Assembly (NCBI GenBank): GCA_022823505.1
Contig: JAJEIA010000118.1
Coordinates: 1-64,000 of the forward strand
Direction: 5' to 3'
Source: Dehalococcoidia bacterium
GTDB taxonomy: Bacteria; Chloroflexota; Dehalococcoidia; Lucifugimonadales; UBA3495
DNA length: 64,000 nucleotides
Shown here: positions 37,726 through 46,429 of the stretch, one piece after another
How positions within the stretch are numbered: position 1 is the first letter of the stretch
Layout: each line of letters opens with the position of its first letter
Notes under the pieces: generated by a model
Told to the model about the DNA's origin: nothing
The model's input: the letters and a program-made list of their open reading frames with translations, nothing else
Databases searched by the model: none
Program-made: the position numbers and the translations under genes

Positions 37726-38904
37726 ATGATCAAAGACTTTTCGGTTCTCTACGCCGGCCACGTGCTGGAAGGCGACGGGATCGGGTTCGACGGCATCCCG
37801 GCCAACGACCGGTGGTACGACAACGACCGGCTGTCCATGGCCCTGGACATCGCGCGGGAGGCGGCCGTTTTCCTGGACGACCTGGGGTTCGACATCCTCT
37901 GGATGGCGGAGCACCACTTCCAGCGCGAGGGCTACGAGTGCATCCCCAACCTGCTCATCATGAGCCAGTACCTCGCCCAGCACACCAACCGGATCAAGTT
38001 CGGCTGTGGGTTCAACATTCTGCCCATGTGGCACCCCATCCGCCTGGCCGAGGACTTCGCCATGGTGGACATCCTCACCGGCGGGCGCGTGGTCTTCGGC
38101 ATCGGCCGGGGCTACCACACCCGCGAGGTGGAGTCCTTCGGCGCGCCCATGATCGACGGCGACGCCAACCGCGAGCTGTTCGAGGAGCAGTTCGAGATCA
38201 TGATGAAGGCCTTCAACGAGGAGGCATTCTCCCACCAGGGCAAGCACTACACCATCCCGCCGGACATCCCCTACCGTGGCTACGACCTGAAAGAGGTCAC
38301 CCTGGTTCCGCGACCCAAGACCCGTCCCGTGGACGTGTGGCAACCCATTGTCAGCGCGTCGGACCGGGCCCTGGACTTCATGGCCAAGTGGGGCATCAAG
38401 GGCGTCATCCTGGGCACCGGCGAGCAGTACGTGGCAGAGTGGGTTACACGCTACCAGGCGGCCAACCAACGAGCCGGCCGGGATCTCGCGTTGGGCGAGG
38501 GCCTGTGCATCGGGCTCTGGGCGATGGTGGACGACACCACGGCCGGCGCCCGCCGCCAGCTGCAGCCGCTGTTCGAGGAGCATGTCAAGTTCGCCGCGCC
38601 CCTGGGGATGCTGCGCTACAGCGACCAGCAGATCGCGGCCACCGGCCCGGGCGGGGTCGCCCGGCACATAGCGGCCGGCACCGATTTCCAGGACGTGATC
38701 GACAACCGGGCCTGGTTTGCCGGCAGCCCCGAGGACACCATCGCCTACCTGGAGGAGCTGCAGGACAAGTACCCCGGCCTGGAGCAGATCATGATCGCCT
38801 TCCCCATGGGCGCCACCACCAACCAGTTCAAGGAGCAGATGGGGCGGTTCGCGGCGGAGGTTATACCGCACTTCAAAAAGCAGGCCGCCACTGCGGAGGC
38901 GTGA
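37726..38904 (+). CDS. LLM class flavin-dependent oxidoreductase
   Basis: LGFDILWMAEHHFQREGYECIPNLL, RLAEDFAMVDILTGGRVVFGIGRGYHTREVE. Confidence 0.9.
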   Translation: MIKDFSVLYAGHVLEGDGIGFDGIPANDRWYDNDRLSMALDIAREAAVFLDDLGFDILWMAEHHFQREGYECIPNLLIMSQYLAQHTNRIKFGCGFNILPMWHPIRLAEDFAMVDILTGGRVVFGIGRGYHTREVESFGAPMIDGDANRELFEEQFEIMMKAFNEEAFSHQGKHYTIPPDIPYRGYDLKEVTLVPRPKTRPVDVWQPIVSASDRALDFMAKWGIKGVILGTGEQYVAEWVTRYQAANQRAGRDLALGEGLCIGLWAMVDDTTAGARRQLQPLFEEHVKFAAPLGMLRYSDQQIAATGPGGVARHIAAGTDFQDVIDNRAWFAGSPEDTIAYLEELQDKYPGLEQIMIAFPMGATTNQFKEQMGRFAAEVIPHFKKQAATAEA

Positions 38905-38905
38905 G

Positions 38906-39646
38906 ATGACCACGAAACTGCCGCGCACGCCGGCGCAAAACGCTGCAATACCCGATCTGGACCCGTTATTCGGGCCGGATGAGCCAACCCTGCCCGACGC
39001 GGAGCCGCCCGCTGACCTGATGCTTCAAAACCCTGACATTATCTACGCATTGCAAATTTTGAACGACGTGGTGGTCGGTGAACGGCCGGACGTGTTCATG
39101 GACACCAACACTATCGTCCACTACGACCCCACCGACAGCAATCGCCGAGTGCAACCCGATGTTTACATCGCCTTTGACGTGGACGCTGACAGCATTCGGC
39201 AACGCAACGGCTACGTGATCTGGGAAGTGGGCAAGCCGCCCGATTTCGTGCTTGAAGTGGCTTCCGAGTCTACGGCCAGCAACGATACTGGCTGGAAACG
39301 CGAACTGTACGCCAGGCTCGGCGTACAGGAGTACTGGCGGTTCGATGCCACCGGAGGCGAGTTGTACGGTCAATCCTTGTCCGGCGACCGGCTGGCCGGC
39401 GCCGAGTACGAATCGCTGCCCATTCAAACCGCTCCCGACGGCGCAGTCTGGGGCTACAGTCCGCTGCTGCACCTGAACTTCCGCTGGAACGACGGAAGTC
39501 TGGAACTGCAAAATCCGAACACCGGCGAAATCCTCCTCGACCGCCGCGGCCTCCGCCTGGCGATGGAATCGGAACTTTCCCAGAAGGACGAACAGATCCG
39601 CCAGCTGGAGGAACGGTTAAACCGACGCGAGCGGCCAGAAGGATAG
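38906..39646 (+). CDS. Uma2 family protein with C-terminal coiled coil
   Basis: VIWEVGKPPDFVLEVASESTASNDTGWKRELYARLGVQEYWRFDATGGELYG. Confidence 0.88.
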   Translation: MTTKLPRTPAQNAAIPDLDPLFGPDEPTLPDAEPPADLMLQNPDIIYALQILNDVVVGERPDVFMDTNTIVHYDPTDSNRRVQPDVYIAFDVDADSIRQRNGYVIWEVGKPPDFVLEVASESTASNDTGWKRELYARLGVQEYWRFDATGGELYGQSLSGDRLAGAEYESLPIQTAPDGAVWGYSPLLHLNFRWNDGSLELQNPNTGEILLDRRGLRLAMESELSQKDEQIRQLEERLNRRERPEG

Positions 39647-39779
39647 CGGATCTCACCACCTGGCAATGCTGTAATCAAACCATAGTGTGTTGCTGGCGGC
39701 ATAATCACCCGCTGCGGTGTATCATGGCCCCCACCAATCCGACCCGCGCCCAGGCTGACCCACCGCAGGAGGCCATCCC

Positions 39780-41015
39780 ATGTTCCTGATGCGTTTTACC
39801 GAACGGGCCTACGTGAACTACACCGAGGAGGACGTGCGCAACTCGCCCAACGAGGCGGTGCGACTCACGTTTTCGAACTCCAACTTCGACCCGCAGGAAG
39901 GCCACTACCTCTATAACATGTACCTGGACGAGTACGAGTACTCGGAGGAAATGGGGTTCGACGGTCTGATGCTCAACGAGCACCACAACACGCCAACCTG
40001 CCTGGGCGCGACCATGAACCTCGAGGCCGCAATCCTGGCCCGCAACACCAAGAACACCAAGATCGTGCTGCTGGGCAACCCGCTGCCCATCTTCGACAAC
40101 CCCATCCGCCTGGCCGAGGAGCTGGCCGAGATCGACATGATCTCCGGCGGCCGGCTGGTGTCGGGCTTCGTGCGCGGCACCGGCGTGGAGAGCCTGGCCA
40201 CCAACACCAACCCGCTGCACAACCGCGCCCGATTCGAGGAAGCCCACGACCTGGTCATCAAGACCTGGACCACGCCGGGACCCTTCCGGTGGGAAGGCGA
40301 CCACTACCACTTCCGCGTGGTCAACCCGTTCCAGGTGCCGATGCAGAAGCCGCACCCGCCCGTCTGGATCCCTGGCACCGGCAGCCCAGAGACCCTGGTC
40401 TGGTGCGCCGAGCGCAACTACCCTTACATCTTCCTGGAAACCGACCCGCAGGGTACCCAGGACATGAAGGCCATCTACGCGGAGGCCGCCCGTGAGCACG
40501 GCTATGAGCCCGGCCCGGAGAACTTCGGATACCTGGTGCGCATCCACGTGCAGGACACCGACGAGAAAGCCTATGACGTGGGCAAGGGCTACATGGTGGG
40601 CAACATCGGCGTCGGCCGCATCCCGCTGCCCCGGGACTACGCCTCGCCGGTGGGCTACGGCAGCCGCAGCGACGACCCGCGCTTCCTGCGCCTGCGCGAG
40701 CAGATCCGCAGCGACCCGTTCCGCGTCGGCGGTTTGGACGGAGCGCAGTACGATTCCATCCTGGACTCCAAGCGGTGGATCATCGGGAGTCCCGACACCG
40801 TGATCAGCCAGTTGCGCGAAGTGCTGAGCTTCATGCGCCCCGGCATCCTGGCCGTGTGGACTAACGACGGCTCCATCAGCCACGAGGACACCATGCGCTG
40901 CCTGGAGCTCATGGGACAGGAAGTCCTGCCGGCCCTGCGCGAGATCGGCGAAGAACTGGAACTGACAGATCCCTTCCAGAAGGAAGGCGTGCAGCCCGGG
41001 CTCACCGCGCTGTAG
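39780..41015 (+). CDS. LLM class flavin-dependent oxidoreductase
   Basis: YSEEMGFDGLMLNEHHNTPTCLGATMN, RLAEELAEIDMISGGRLVSGFVRGTGVES; paralogue of 13556..14818. Confidence 0.9.
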   Translation: MFLMRFTERAYVNYTEEDVRNSPNEAVRLTFSNSNFDPQEGHYLYNMYLDEYEYSEEMGFDGLMLNEHHNTPTCLGATMNLEAAILARNTKNTKIVLLGNPLPIFDNPIRLAEELAEIDMISGGRLVSGFVRGTGVESLATNTNPLHNRARFEEAHDLVIKTWTTPGPFRWEGDHYHFRVVNPFQVPMQKPHPPVWIPGTGSPETLVWCAERNYPYIFLETDPQGTQDMKAIYAEAAREHGYEPGPENFGYLVRIHVQDTDEKAYDVGKGYMVGNIGVGRIPLPRDYASPVGYGSRSDDPRFLRLREQIRSDPFRVGGLDGAQYDSILDSKRWIIGSPDTVISQLREVLSFMRPGILAVWTNDGSISHEDTMRCLELMGQEVLPALREIGEELELTDPFQKEGVQPGLTAL

Positions 41016-41060
41016 CCATCGCCTCCTCCGTTACCATTTCAGCAAGGAGCAAGAACCCAA

Positions 41061-41840
41061 ATGGCAAACTTCACCGAGGAAACCATCTCCGTTGCCGGCG
41101 GCAACCTGCAGGTGTACAAGGGAGGCAACGGCGACCCGCTGCTGGTGCTGCACGGCGCCGGCGGCAACGCCGGTCCCCGCCGCTACGCCCACGCGCTGGC
41201 CGAGAAGTTCACCGTCTACCTGCCCTCCCATCCCGGCTATGGCAAGAGCGACCGGCCCGGCTGGGTGGAGACCATGCAGGACCTGGCCTGCTTCTATACC
41301 TGGTACCAGGAGCAGGAGGGGCTGGAAGACGTGCGGGCGATCGGGTTCTCCATGGGCGGCTGGCTGGCGGCGGAAATGCTGTCGATGACCGGCCACGCCT
41401 TCAGCAAGGTAATGCTGGTGGGAGCTGCCGGCATCAAGCCGGTGGAGGGCGAGATCACCGACATCTTCATCATCAACCCCGGTCAGATCCGCGACCTGGC
41501 CTACCATGATCCCGGCCAGGTGCCCGAATGGGACGAGATGTTCGGCTCTGACCCAACTCCCGAGCAGGCCGAGCAGGCGGAGAGCGACCGGGAGATGGCG
41601 ATCCGATTGACCTGGCGTCCCTACATGCACAACCCGCGCCTGCCGGCCAAGCTGGGCCGGGTCAGCGTACCGACCCATATCGTGTGGGGCGAGAACGACA
41701 ACCTGGTGCCGGTGGAGTGCGCCGACCTGTACCAGCAGGCGCTCTCGGGATCCCTGGTCACCGTCATCCCCAACTGCGGTCACTCACCGCAGATCGAGAA
41801 GCCGGACGACTTCGTGCGGTCAGCGCTGGCCTTTCTTTAG
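41061..41840 (+). CDS. Alpha/beta hydrolase
   Basis: LLVLHGAGGNAGPRRYA, AIGFSMGGWLAAEM nucleophile elbow, NCGHSPQIEKPDDF. Confidence 0.9.
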   Translation: MANFTEETISVAGGNLQVYKGGNGDPLLVLHGAGGNAGPRRYAHALAEKFTVYLPSHPGYGKSDRPGWVETMQDLACFYTWYQEQEGLEDVRAIGFSMGGWLAAEMLSMTGHAFSKVMLVGAAGIKPVEGEITDIFIINPGQIRDLAYHDPGQVPEWDEMFGSDPTPEQAEQAESDREMAIRLTWRPYMHNPRLPAKLGRVSVPTHIVWGENDNLVPVECADLYQQALSGSLVTVIPNCGHSPQIEKPDDFVRSALAFL

Positions 41841-41879
41841 GCCGGCGCCACAAAGCCCCAGTCGACCAAGGAAGCAAAC

Positions 41880-42446
41880 ATGGCCACGACGCCCATCGGT
41901 GAGAAGCTGCTTACCGCTGACGAATTCCTCCGCTTGTGCGAACAGCGGGTGATCAAAGGTGAATTGGTCAGGGGAGTGGTAAGAGACACAGTGCCATCAG
42001 GGGGAGAACACGGCGAAATAGCAATGGCGTTGGGGGCCGCGCTAGCCGCGCACGTTAGGCTCAACAGATTGGGCCGCATAGCTGGATCGGATGCTGGTGT
42101 CATATTGGAGCGCGACCCCGATACGGTGCGCGAGGCGGATGTAGCTTACTTCTCGGCGCACACGTTGCCTCTGGACGTCAAGGTTCGCGGGTTCTACGAG
42201 GTGGTCCCGGATCTGGTCGTCGAGATAATCTCGCCCAACGACAGCCCGCAATACGTGGCTGACCGGGTGGCGATGTGGCTGAGCCACGGCGTTCGCCTGG
42301 CGTGGGCCGTGTACCCGGTGTCTCGCACCGTAGCTGCCCATCTCTCAGCAGGGCTGACCCTCATCTACACCGAAAACGATGAGCTGGACGGTGGCGACGT
42401 GCTCCCTGAGTTCCGTTGCCGGGTACGCGACATCCTGGACTGGTAA
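41880..42446 (+). CDS. Uma2 family protein
   Basis: LLTADEFLRLCEQRVIKGELVRGVV, VPDLVVEIISPNDSPQYVADRVAMWLSHGVRLAWAVYP. Confidence 0.9.
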   Translation: MATTPIGEKLLTADEFLRLCEQRVIKGELVRGVVRDTVPSGGEHGEIAMALGAALAAHVRLNRLGRIAGSDAGVILERDPDTVREADVAYFSAHTLPLDVKVRGFYEVVPDLVVEIISPNDSPQYVADRVAMWLSHGVRLAWAVYPVSRTVAAHLSAGLTLIYTENDELDGGDVLPEFRCRVRDILDW

Positions 42447-42456
42447 TCGCCAGTTG

Positions 42457-43809
42457 TCACTCCACCGCGTGCAGCCGGCCGTCGGTTGTTCGCACGTACA
42501 ACCTGCCGCCGGCATAGGCCGGCGGCAATTCTATGGGCCCGCCTACGTCGATGTTCCACAACATCGAGCCGTCCGCCCGGTTCAGGCAGTACACCCGCCC
42601 GTCCCGCGCGCCGAAGTAGATCCGGTCTCCCAGTATGATGGGCGAGCTGACGATCCCGCCGCCCGCCTCAGAGCGCCAAAGCTGGTCGTCGGTCAGGGCG
42701 TCGCGGGCGTAAAACAGGCCGTCGCTGTCACCGACGTAATATATGCCGTCGGCAATGGCGGGCGATGACACTATCCCCTGCGTATGCCGCTCCTCCGGCG
42801 CGAACCGCCATCGTTCTCCCCGCTGAGCCGGCGGTGGCGGCACGCCCGGGATCTGCCAGATCCACATCTGGAACCAGGCCCGCTTGATCCAGTAGAGACC
42901 CGGCATCCCCTTCACGCTCGTGTCGATCGCGTAGAGCGTCCCGCCGGACGGGAAATATGCAGTATTTCCGGTGACCACCGGCGGCCCCTCAGCCGAGCCG
43001 GCGGTCAGAAAACGGAACCGCCGCCTCCCGTCGTCCGCATCGATGAAGTACAGGTTGCCCTCGTCGTCCGCCGCGTAGAGCCGATCGCCGTGGAGGGTGG
43101 GCGTGGTCTTCACGTTGCCCTTGAGCTTGTGCTTCCAGAGCTGTTCGCCGGTCTGGGCGTCCAGGCCGTAGATGATGTTGCCCGCGGAAGTCACGTAGGC
43201 CACTCCGCCATGCACCAGGGCTGACGCCGAGATGGGGAGGTGCGCCTTGAAATCCCACGCCTGTTCGCCGGTGTCCTGGTCCAGCGCAAGCATCCGGTGG
43301 TTGGTCAGGCCCACGAACACCAGGTCGTTGTTGGCGATGGTGGTGGCATGGTCCATGGGTCCGGGAGTTTCCACCGACCACAGCCGCTGTCCCAAATCAG
43401 CATCCAAGGCCAGCACCTGGAAGTGCCCGCCCACAAACACTTTGCCGTCCGCCACCAGCGGCGCGGAACGGGTGTAGGGGCCCAGGTCCTGGGACCAGGC
43501 AATGCGGCCGGCGGGTTGCTGTTCAACCTCAGGGATGTACCCGTTGAGACTGGTGCCATAACCCAGCATCGACCAGCGTCCGGCGTTGGAAGAGGAGGAT
43601 GCTGCGGCGGACGGGCTCCCCGCAAACCAGCGAACCGGATTGGGCAAGCTGAACCAGAATATCCACCCCAGGATCGCCACCAGCAGCAGTACGCCCGCCG
43701 TCACGGCCGGCTTCAGCAGCCGCATCCGGTAGCGACGGCGGGCAGTACGCTGACTGCGTTCAACCCATTCGGGAAACTCTGCCTGGTGTTCCTGTTCCTG
43801 CGTACTCAC
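42457..43809 (-). CDS. PQQ-binding-like beta-propeller repeat membrane protein
   Basis: N-terminal TM segment followed by repeats GKVFVGGHFQVLALDADLGQRLWSVETPG, VFVGLTNHRMLALDQDTGEQAWDF, NIIYGLDAQTGEQLWKHKL. Confidence 0.88.
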   Translation of the reverse strand: MSTQEQEHQAEFPEWVERSQRTARRRYRMRLLKPAVTAGVLLLVAILGWIFWFSLPNPVRWFAGSPSAAASSSSNAGRWSMLGYGTSLNGYIPEVEQQPAGRIAWSQDLGPYTRSAPLVADGKVFVGGHFQVLALDADLGQRLWSVETPGPMDHATTIANNDLVFVGLTNHRMLALDQDTGEQAWDFKAHLPISASALVHGGVAYVTSAGNIIYGLDAQTGEQLWKHKLKGNVKTTPTLHGDRLYAADDEGNLYFIDADDGRRRFRFLTAGSAEGPPVVTGNTAYFPSGGTLYAIDTSVKGMPGLYWIKRAWFQMWIWQIPGVPPPPAQRGERWRFAPEERHTQGIVSSPAIADGIYYVGDSDGLFYARDALTDDQLWRSEAGGGIVSSPIILGDRIYFGARDGRVYCLNRADGSMLWNIDVGGPIELPPAYAGGRLYVRTTDGRLHAVE

Positions 43810-44021
43810 TTTCCATCAACCTGCCATCGCGAGCGGAGCATGGCAATCTCGTTGCCGAGGAGTCGCCGCTCAGTCCGCCAGATTGCCACATCGCTTCGCT
43901 CCTCGCAATGACAAACCGGGTGCGCGTGACGGTGTTCCTGTTCCGGCATGGCGGTTAACACACTGGTAGGGGCGAATGATCATTCGCCCCTACATTCTAA
44001 CCTCAGGCGTGGCGCCGGTGT

Positions 44022-45122
44022 TTAGACATTGCGCTGCTTGGGGTCCAGGCGGTCTCGCAGCCAGTCGCCCAGCAGGTTGACCGACAACACGGTGAACAGG
44101 ATGGCGAGGCCGGGGAAGAAGGAGACCCACCAGGAGTCGATGATGAGCTCGCGGCCGTCGGCCACCATGACGCCCCATGCCGGGTTGGGCCGAGGAATGC
44201 CGGCGCCGAGGAAGCTGAGACCGGCTTCCAGCAGGATCACGAACCCCAGCTGGAGGGTGGCCAGCACGATGATGGTGTTGACCAGGTTGGGGAAGATGTG
44301 GCGCACCATGATACGGATTTCCGACGAGCCGGCCACCCGAGCCCTGGCGACGAAGTCCTGGGTCTTGAGCGCCAGCGTCTCGCCGCGAATCAGCCGGGCG
44401 TAGCGTGACCAGAGGAAGAGGCACACCACGATTAGCACGTTTTCGATGCGCGGCCCCAGCGTTGCGGCCAGCACCAACGCGACCAGGATCAGCGAGATCG
44501 ACAGGGACATGTCGACCAGGCGCATGACCACGGTGTCCACCCAGCCCCCGTAAAATCCGGCCAGGATGCCCAGAACGGTGCCGATCAGTCCCGACACGAA
44601 GATCGCCATCATGGATACCACCAGCGCCAGACGCGCGCCGTGGACGATGCGGCTGAATATGTCCATGCCGTTCTTGTCGGTGCCGAGGAGGTACTTGCCC
44701 TGGCCTCCGGGTTTGACCACGATCTGGATCTGGTCGCCCAGTATCGGAGCCTCACCCGCTGCCTTGCCTACAACGCTGGCGTCGCCGATGCGGACGGTCC
44801 GTTCGGCGTCGCTCAGCTTGATTTCATTCTGCCGGTTGTCCCGGTTCACCCGCTCCACCACGGTACGCACGGAAACCACGTCGCTGGACCAGGCCGGCGG
44901 AACCAGGCGGTCGTCCAGATCGCCGCGCCTTGGGTTATGCGGAGCGATCAGCTCGGCGAAAACTGCCGGGATGAGCAGGAACACCAGCAACATCGTCACC
45001 GGGAAGAGCGGAAGCCGGCGGATCTCCGAGATCCAGTGGCGGATCCTGCCCAGGGCGCCGGGGCGTACTGCCGCTTCTTCCGAGACGGGACTGGCCGGAA
45101 CGGGAGCCGTGGTGATAGCCAT
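44022..45122 (-). CDS. ABC transporter permease (DppC/OppC type)
   Basis: [50 protein letters not shown]. Confidence 0.92.
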   Translation of the reverse strand: MAITTAPVPASPVSEEAAVRPGALGRIRHWISEIRRLPLFPVTMLLVFLLIPAVFAELIAPHNPRRGDLDDRLVPPAWSSDVVSVRTVVERVNRDNRQNEIKLSDAERTVRIGDASVVGKAAGEAPILGDQIQIVVKPGGQGKYLLGTDKNGMDIFSRIVHGARLALVVSMMAIFVSGLIGTVLGILAGFYGGWVDTVVMRLVDMSLSISLILVALVLAATLGPRIENVLIVVCLFLWSRYARLIRGETLALKTQDFVARARVAGSSEIRIMVRHIFPNLVNTIIVLATLQLGFVILLEAGLSFLGAGIPRPNPAWGVMVADGRELIIDSWWVSFFPGLAILFTVLSVNLLGDWLRDRLDPKQRNV

Positions 45123-45181
45123 GCCTCATCCTCCACCGATGGACACTTTCGATGCCGATGCCATTGACTTGCTCGCTGGCG

Positions 45182-46105
45182 CTAGTTGTACCGGATCCGG
45201 GGGTCCAGGTACGCGTAGAGTATGTCGACTACGAGGTTTGCGAAGATGTAGATGGACGAACCGATGATGACCACGGCCTGCAACACCTGGAAGTCGCGGC
45301 CTCGGACGGCCCCCACCGCGAGCTGCCCCACACCCGGCCAGGAGAACACGGTTTCCACGATGACGGTACCCGTGAAAAGGCCGCCGATAATGATGGCAAA
45401 GTAGGTCAGCGGCGCGATGAACGCGTTGCGCAGGCAGTGTTTCCAAATCACCTTCCATTCGGGCACACCCTTGATGCGCGCCAGCTTGACGAACTCGGTA
45501 TCCAGCACGTCCAGCATGGACGAGCGGATCAGGCGCAGGAGGGCCGCCACCTGGAAGAACCCCAGGGTGAACGCGGGCATGATCATGTGAGCCAGTCCGC
45601 CCTTGCCTGACGAGGGCAGCCAGCCCAATTGCACCGCAAAGAGCCACAGCAGCATGATGCCCAGCCAGAAGCTCGGCACCGACTGGCCCAGGAAGGCCAC
45701 CGCCTTGCCCTGGTAGTCCAGCCAGCCATCCTTGCGAGCGGCGGTGATGACCCCCAGGGGCACGCCCAGAACCACGGCGATCACCATGGCCAGGCCGCCC
45801 AGTTGCAATGTGGCCGGGAAGCGGTCCATCACCATTCCCATGGCGGTCTGTCCGCCGAAGGCATAGGACTCGCCAAAGTCGCCCCGAACCGCATTGCCCA
45901 GGAAGACCAGGTAGCGCATGTGCAGCGGCTTGTCCAGACCCCACTTTTCCTTCAGCGCGGCGATGTCCTCAGGGGTGGCTTCACCCATGGGCAGCATCAC
46001 CGACGTGGGGTCTCCGGTGATGTTGGAGAGCATGAACACGATGATGCTCACCAGCAGGACCGCGATGATGGCCTGCCCGACGCGGAAAATGATGAACCGC
46101 TGCAT
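45182..46105 (-). CDS. ABC transporter permease (DppB/OppB type)
   Basis: MQRFIIFRVGQAIIAVLLVSIIVFMLSNITGDP, YVRLARIKGVPEWKV-type loop, C-terminal VVDILYAYLDPRIRYN. Confidence 0.92.
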   Translation of the reverse strand: MQRFIIFRVGQAIIAVLLVSIIVFMLSNITGDPTSVMLPMGEATPEDIAALKEKWGLDKPLHMRYLVFLGNAVRGDFGESYAFGGQTAMGMVMDRFPATLQLGGLAMVIAVVLGVPLGVITAARKDGWLDYQGKAVAFLGQSVPSFWLGIMLLWLFAVQLGWLPSSGKGGLAHMIMPAFTLGFFQVAALLRLIRSSMLDVLDTEFVKLARIKGVPEWKVIWKHCLRNAFIAPLTYFAIIIGGLFTGTVIVETVFSWPGVGQLAVGAVRGRDFQVLQAVVIIGSSIYIFANLVVDILYAYLDPRIRYN

Positions 46106-46192
46106 TGTCGTCTCCCTTGCCTACCGTGGGCACCCGGCGGTACGGGCCCACGGCGTCATCCCTTATGTGGCGATAGGCTGCGGTCGGTTTCC

Positions 46193-46429
46193 CTATTGGG
46201 CCCTCTTGGCGTACTCCAGGTGACCGAAGACGCCGGTCAGGCTGCCGAACTTGTACTCCGCCACATCCTCGGGGTTGACCACGAGCGTGGCACGAACGTT
46301 GACGATGGGGATGGTGCGGTAGTTGTCGTAGATGTGGTCGCCCATCTCCTGGGCCAGCCGATGCCGCTCAGTGGGGTCCGTCTCCTTTAGCAGGGCCTCG
46401 TAGTTGTCATCATAGATCTGGTGCTCGAT
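46193..46429 (-). pseudogene. C-terminal continuation of the substrate-binding protein gene after an in-frame TAA
   Basis: Same frame, immediately after TAA at 46430-46432: IEHQIYDDNYEALLKETDPTERHRLAQEMGDHIYDNYRTIPIVNVRATLVVNPEDVAEYKFGSLTGVFGHLEYAKRAQ*. Confidence 0.75.

Noticed and set aside
43970-43995. GGGGCGAATGATCATTCGCCCC as a regulatory operator
   Set aside because: A generic GC hairpin between genes, most likely a transcription terminator or common intergenic repeat; no further support.
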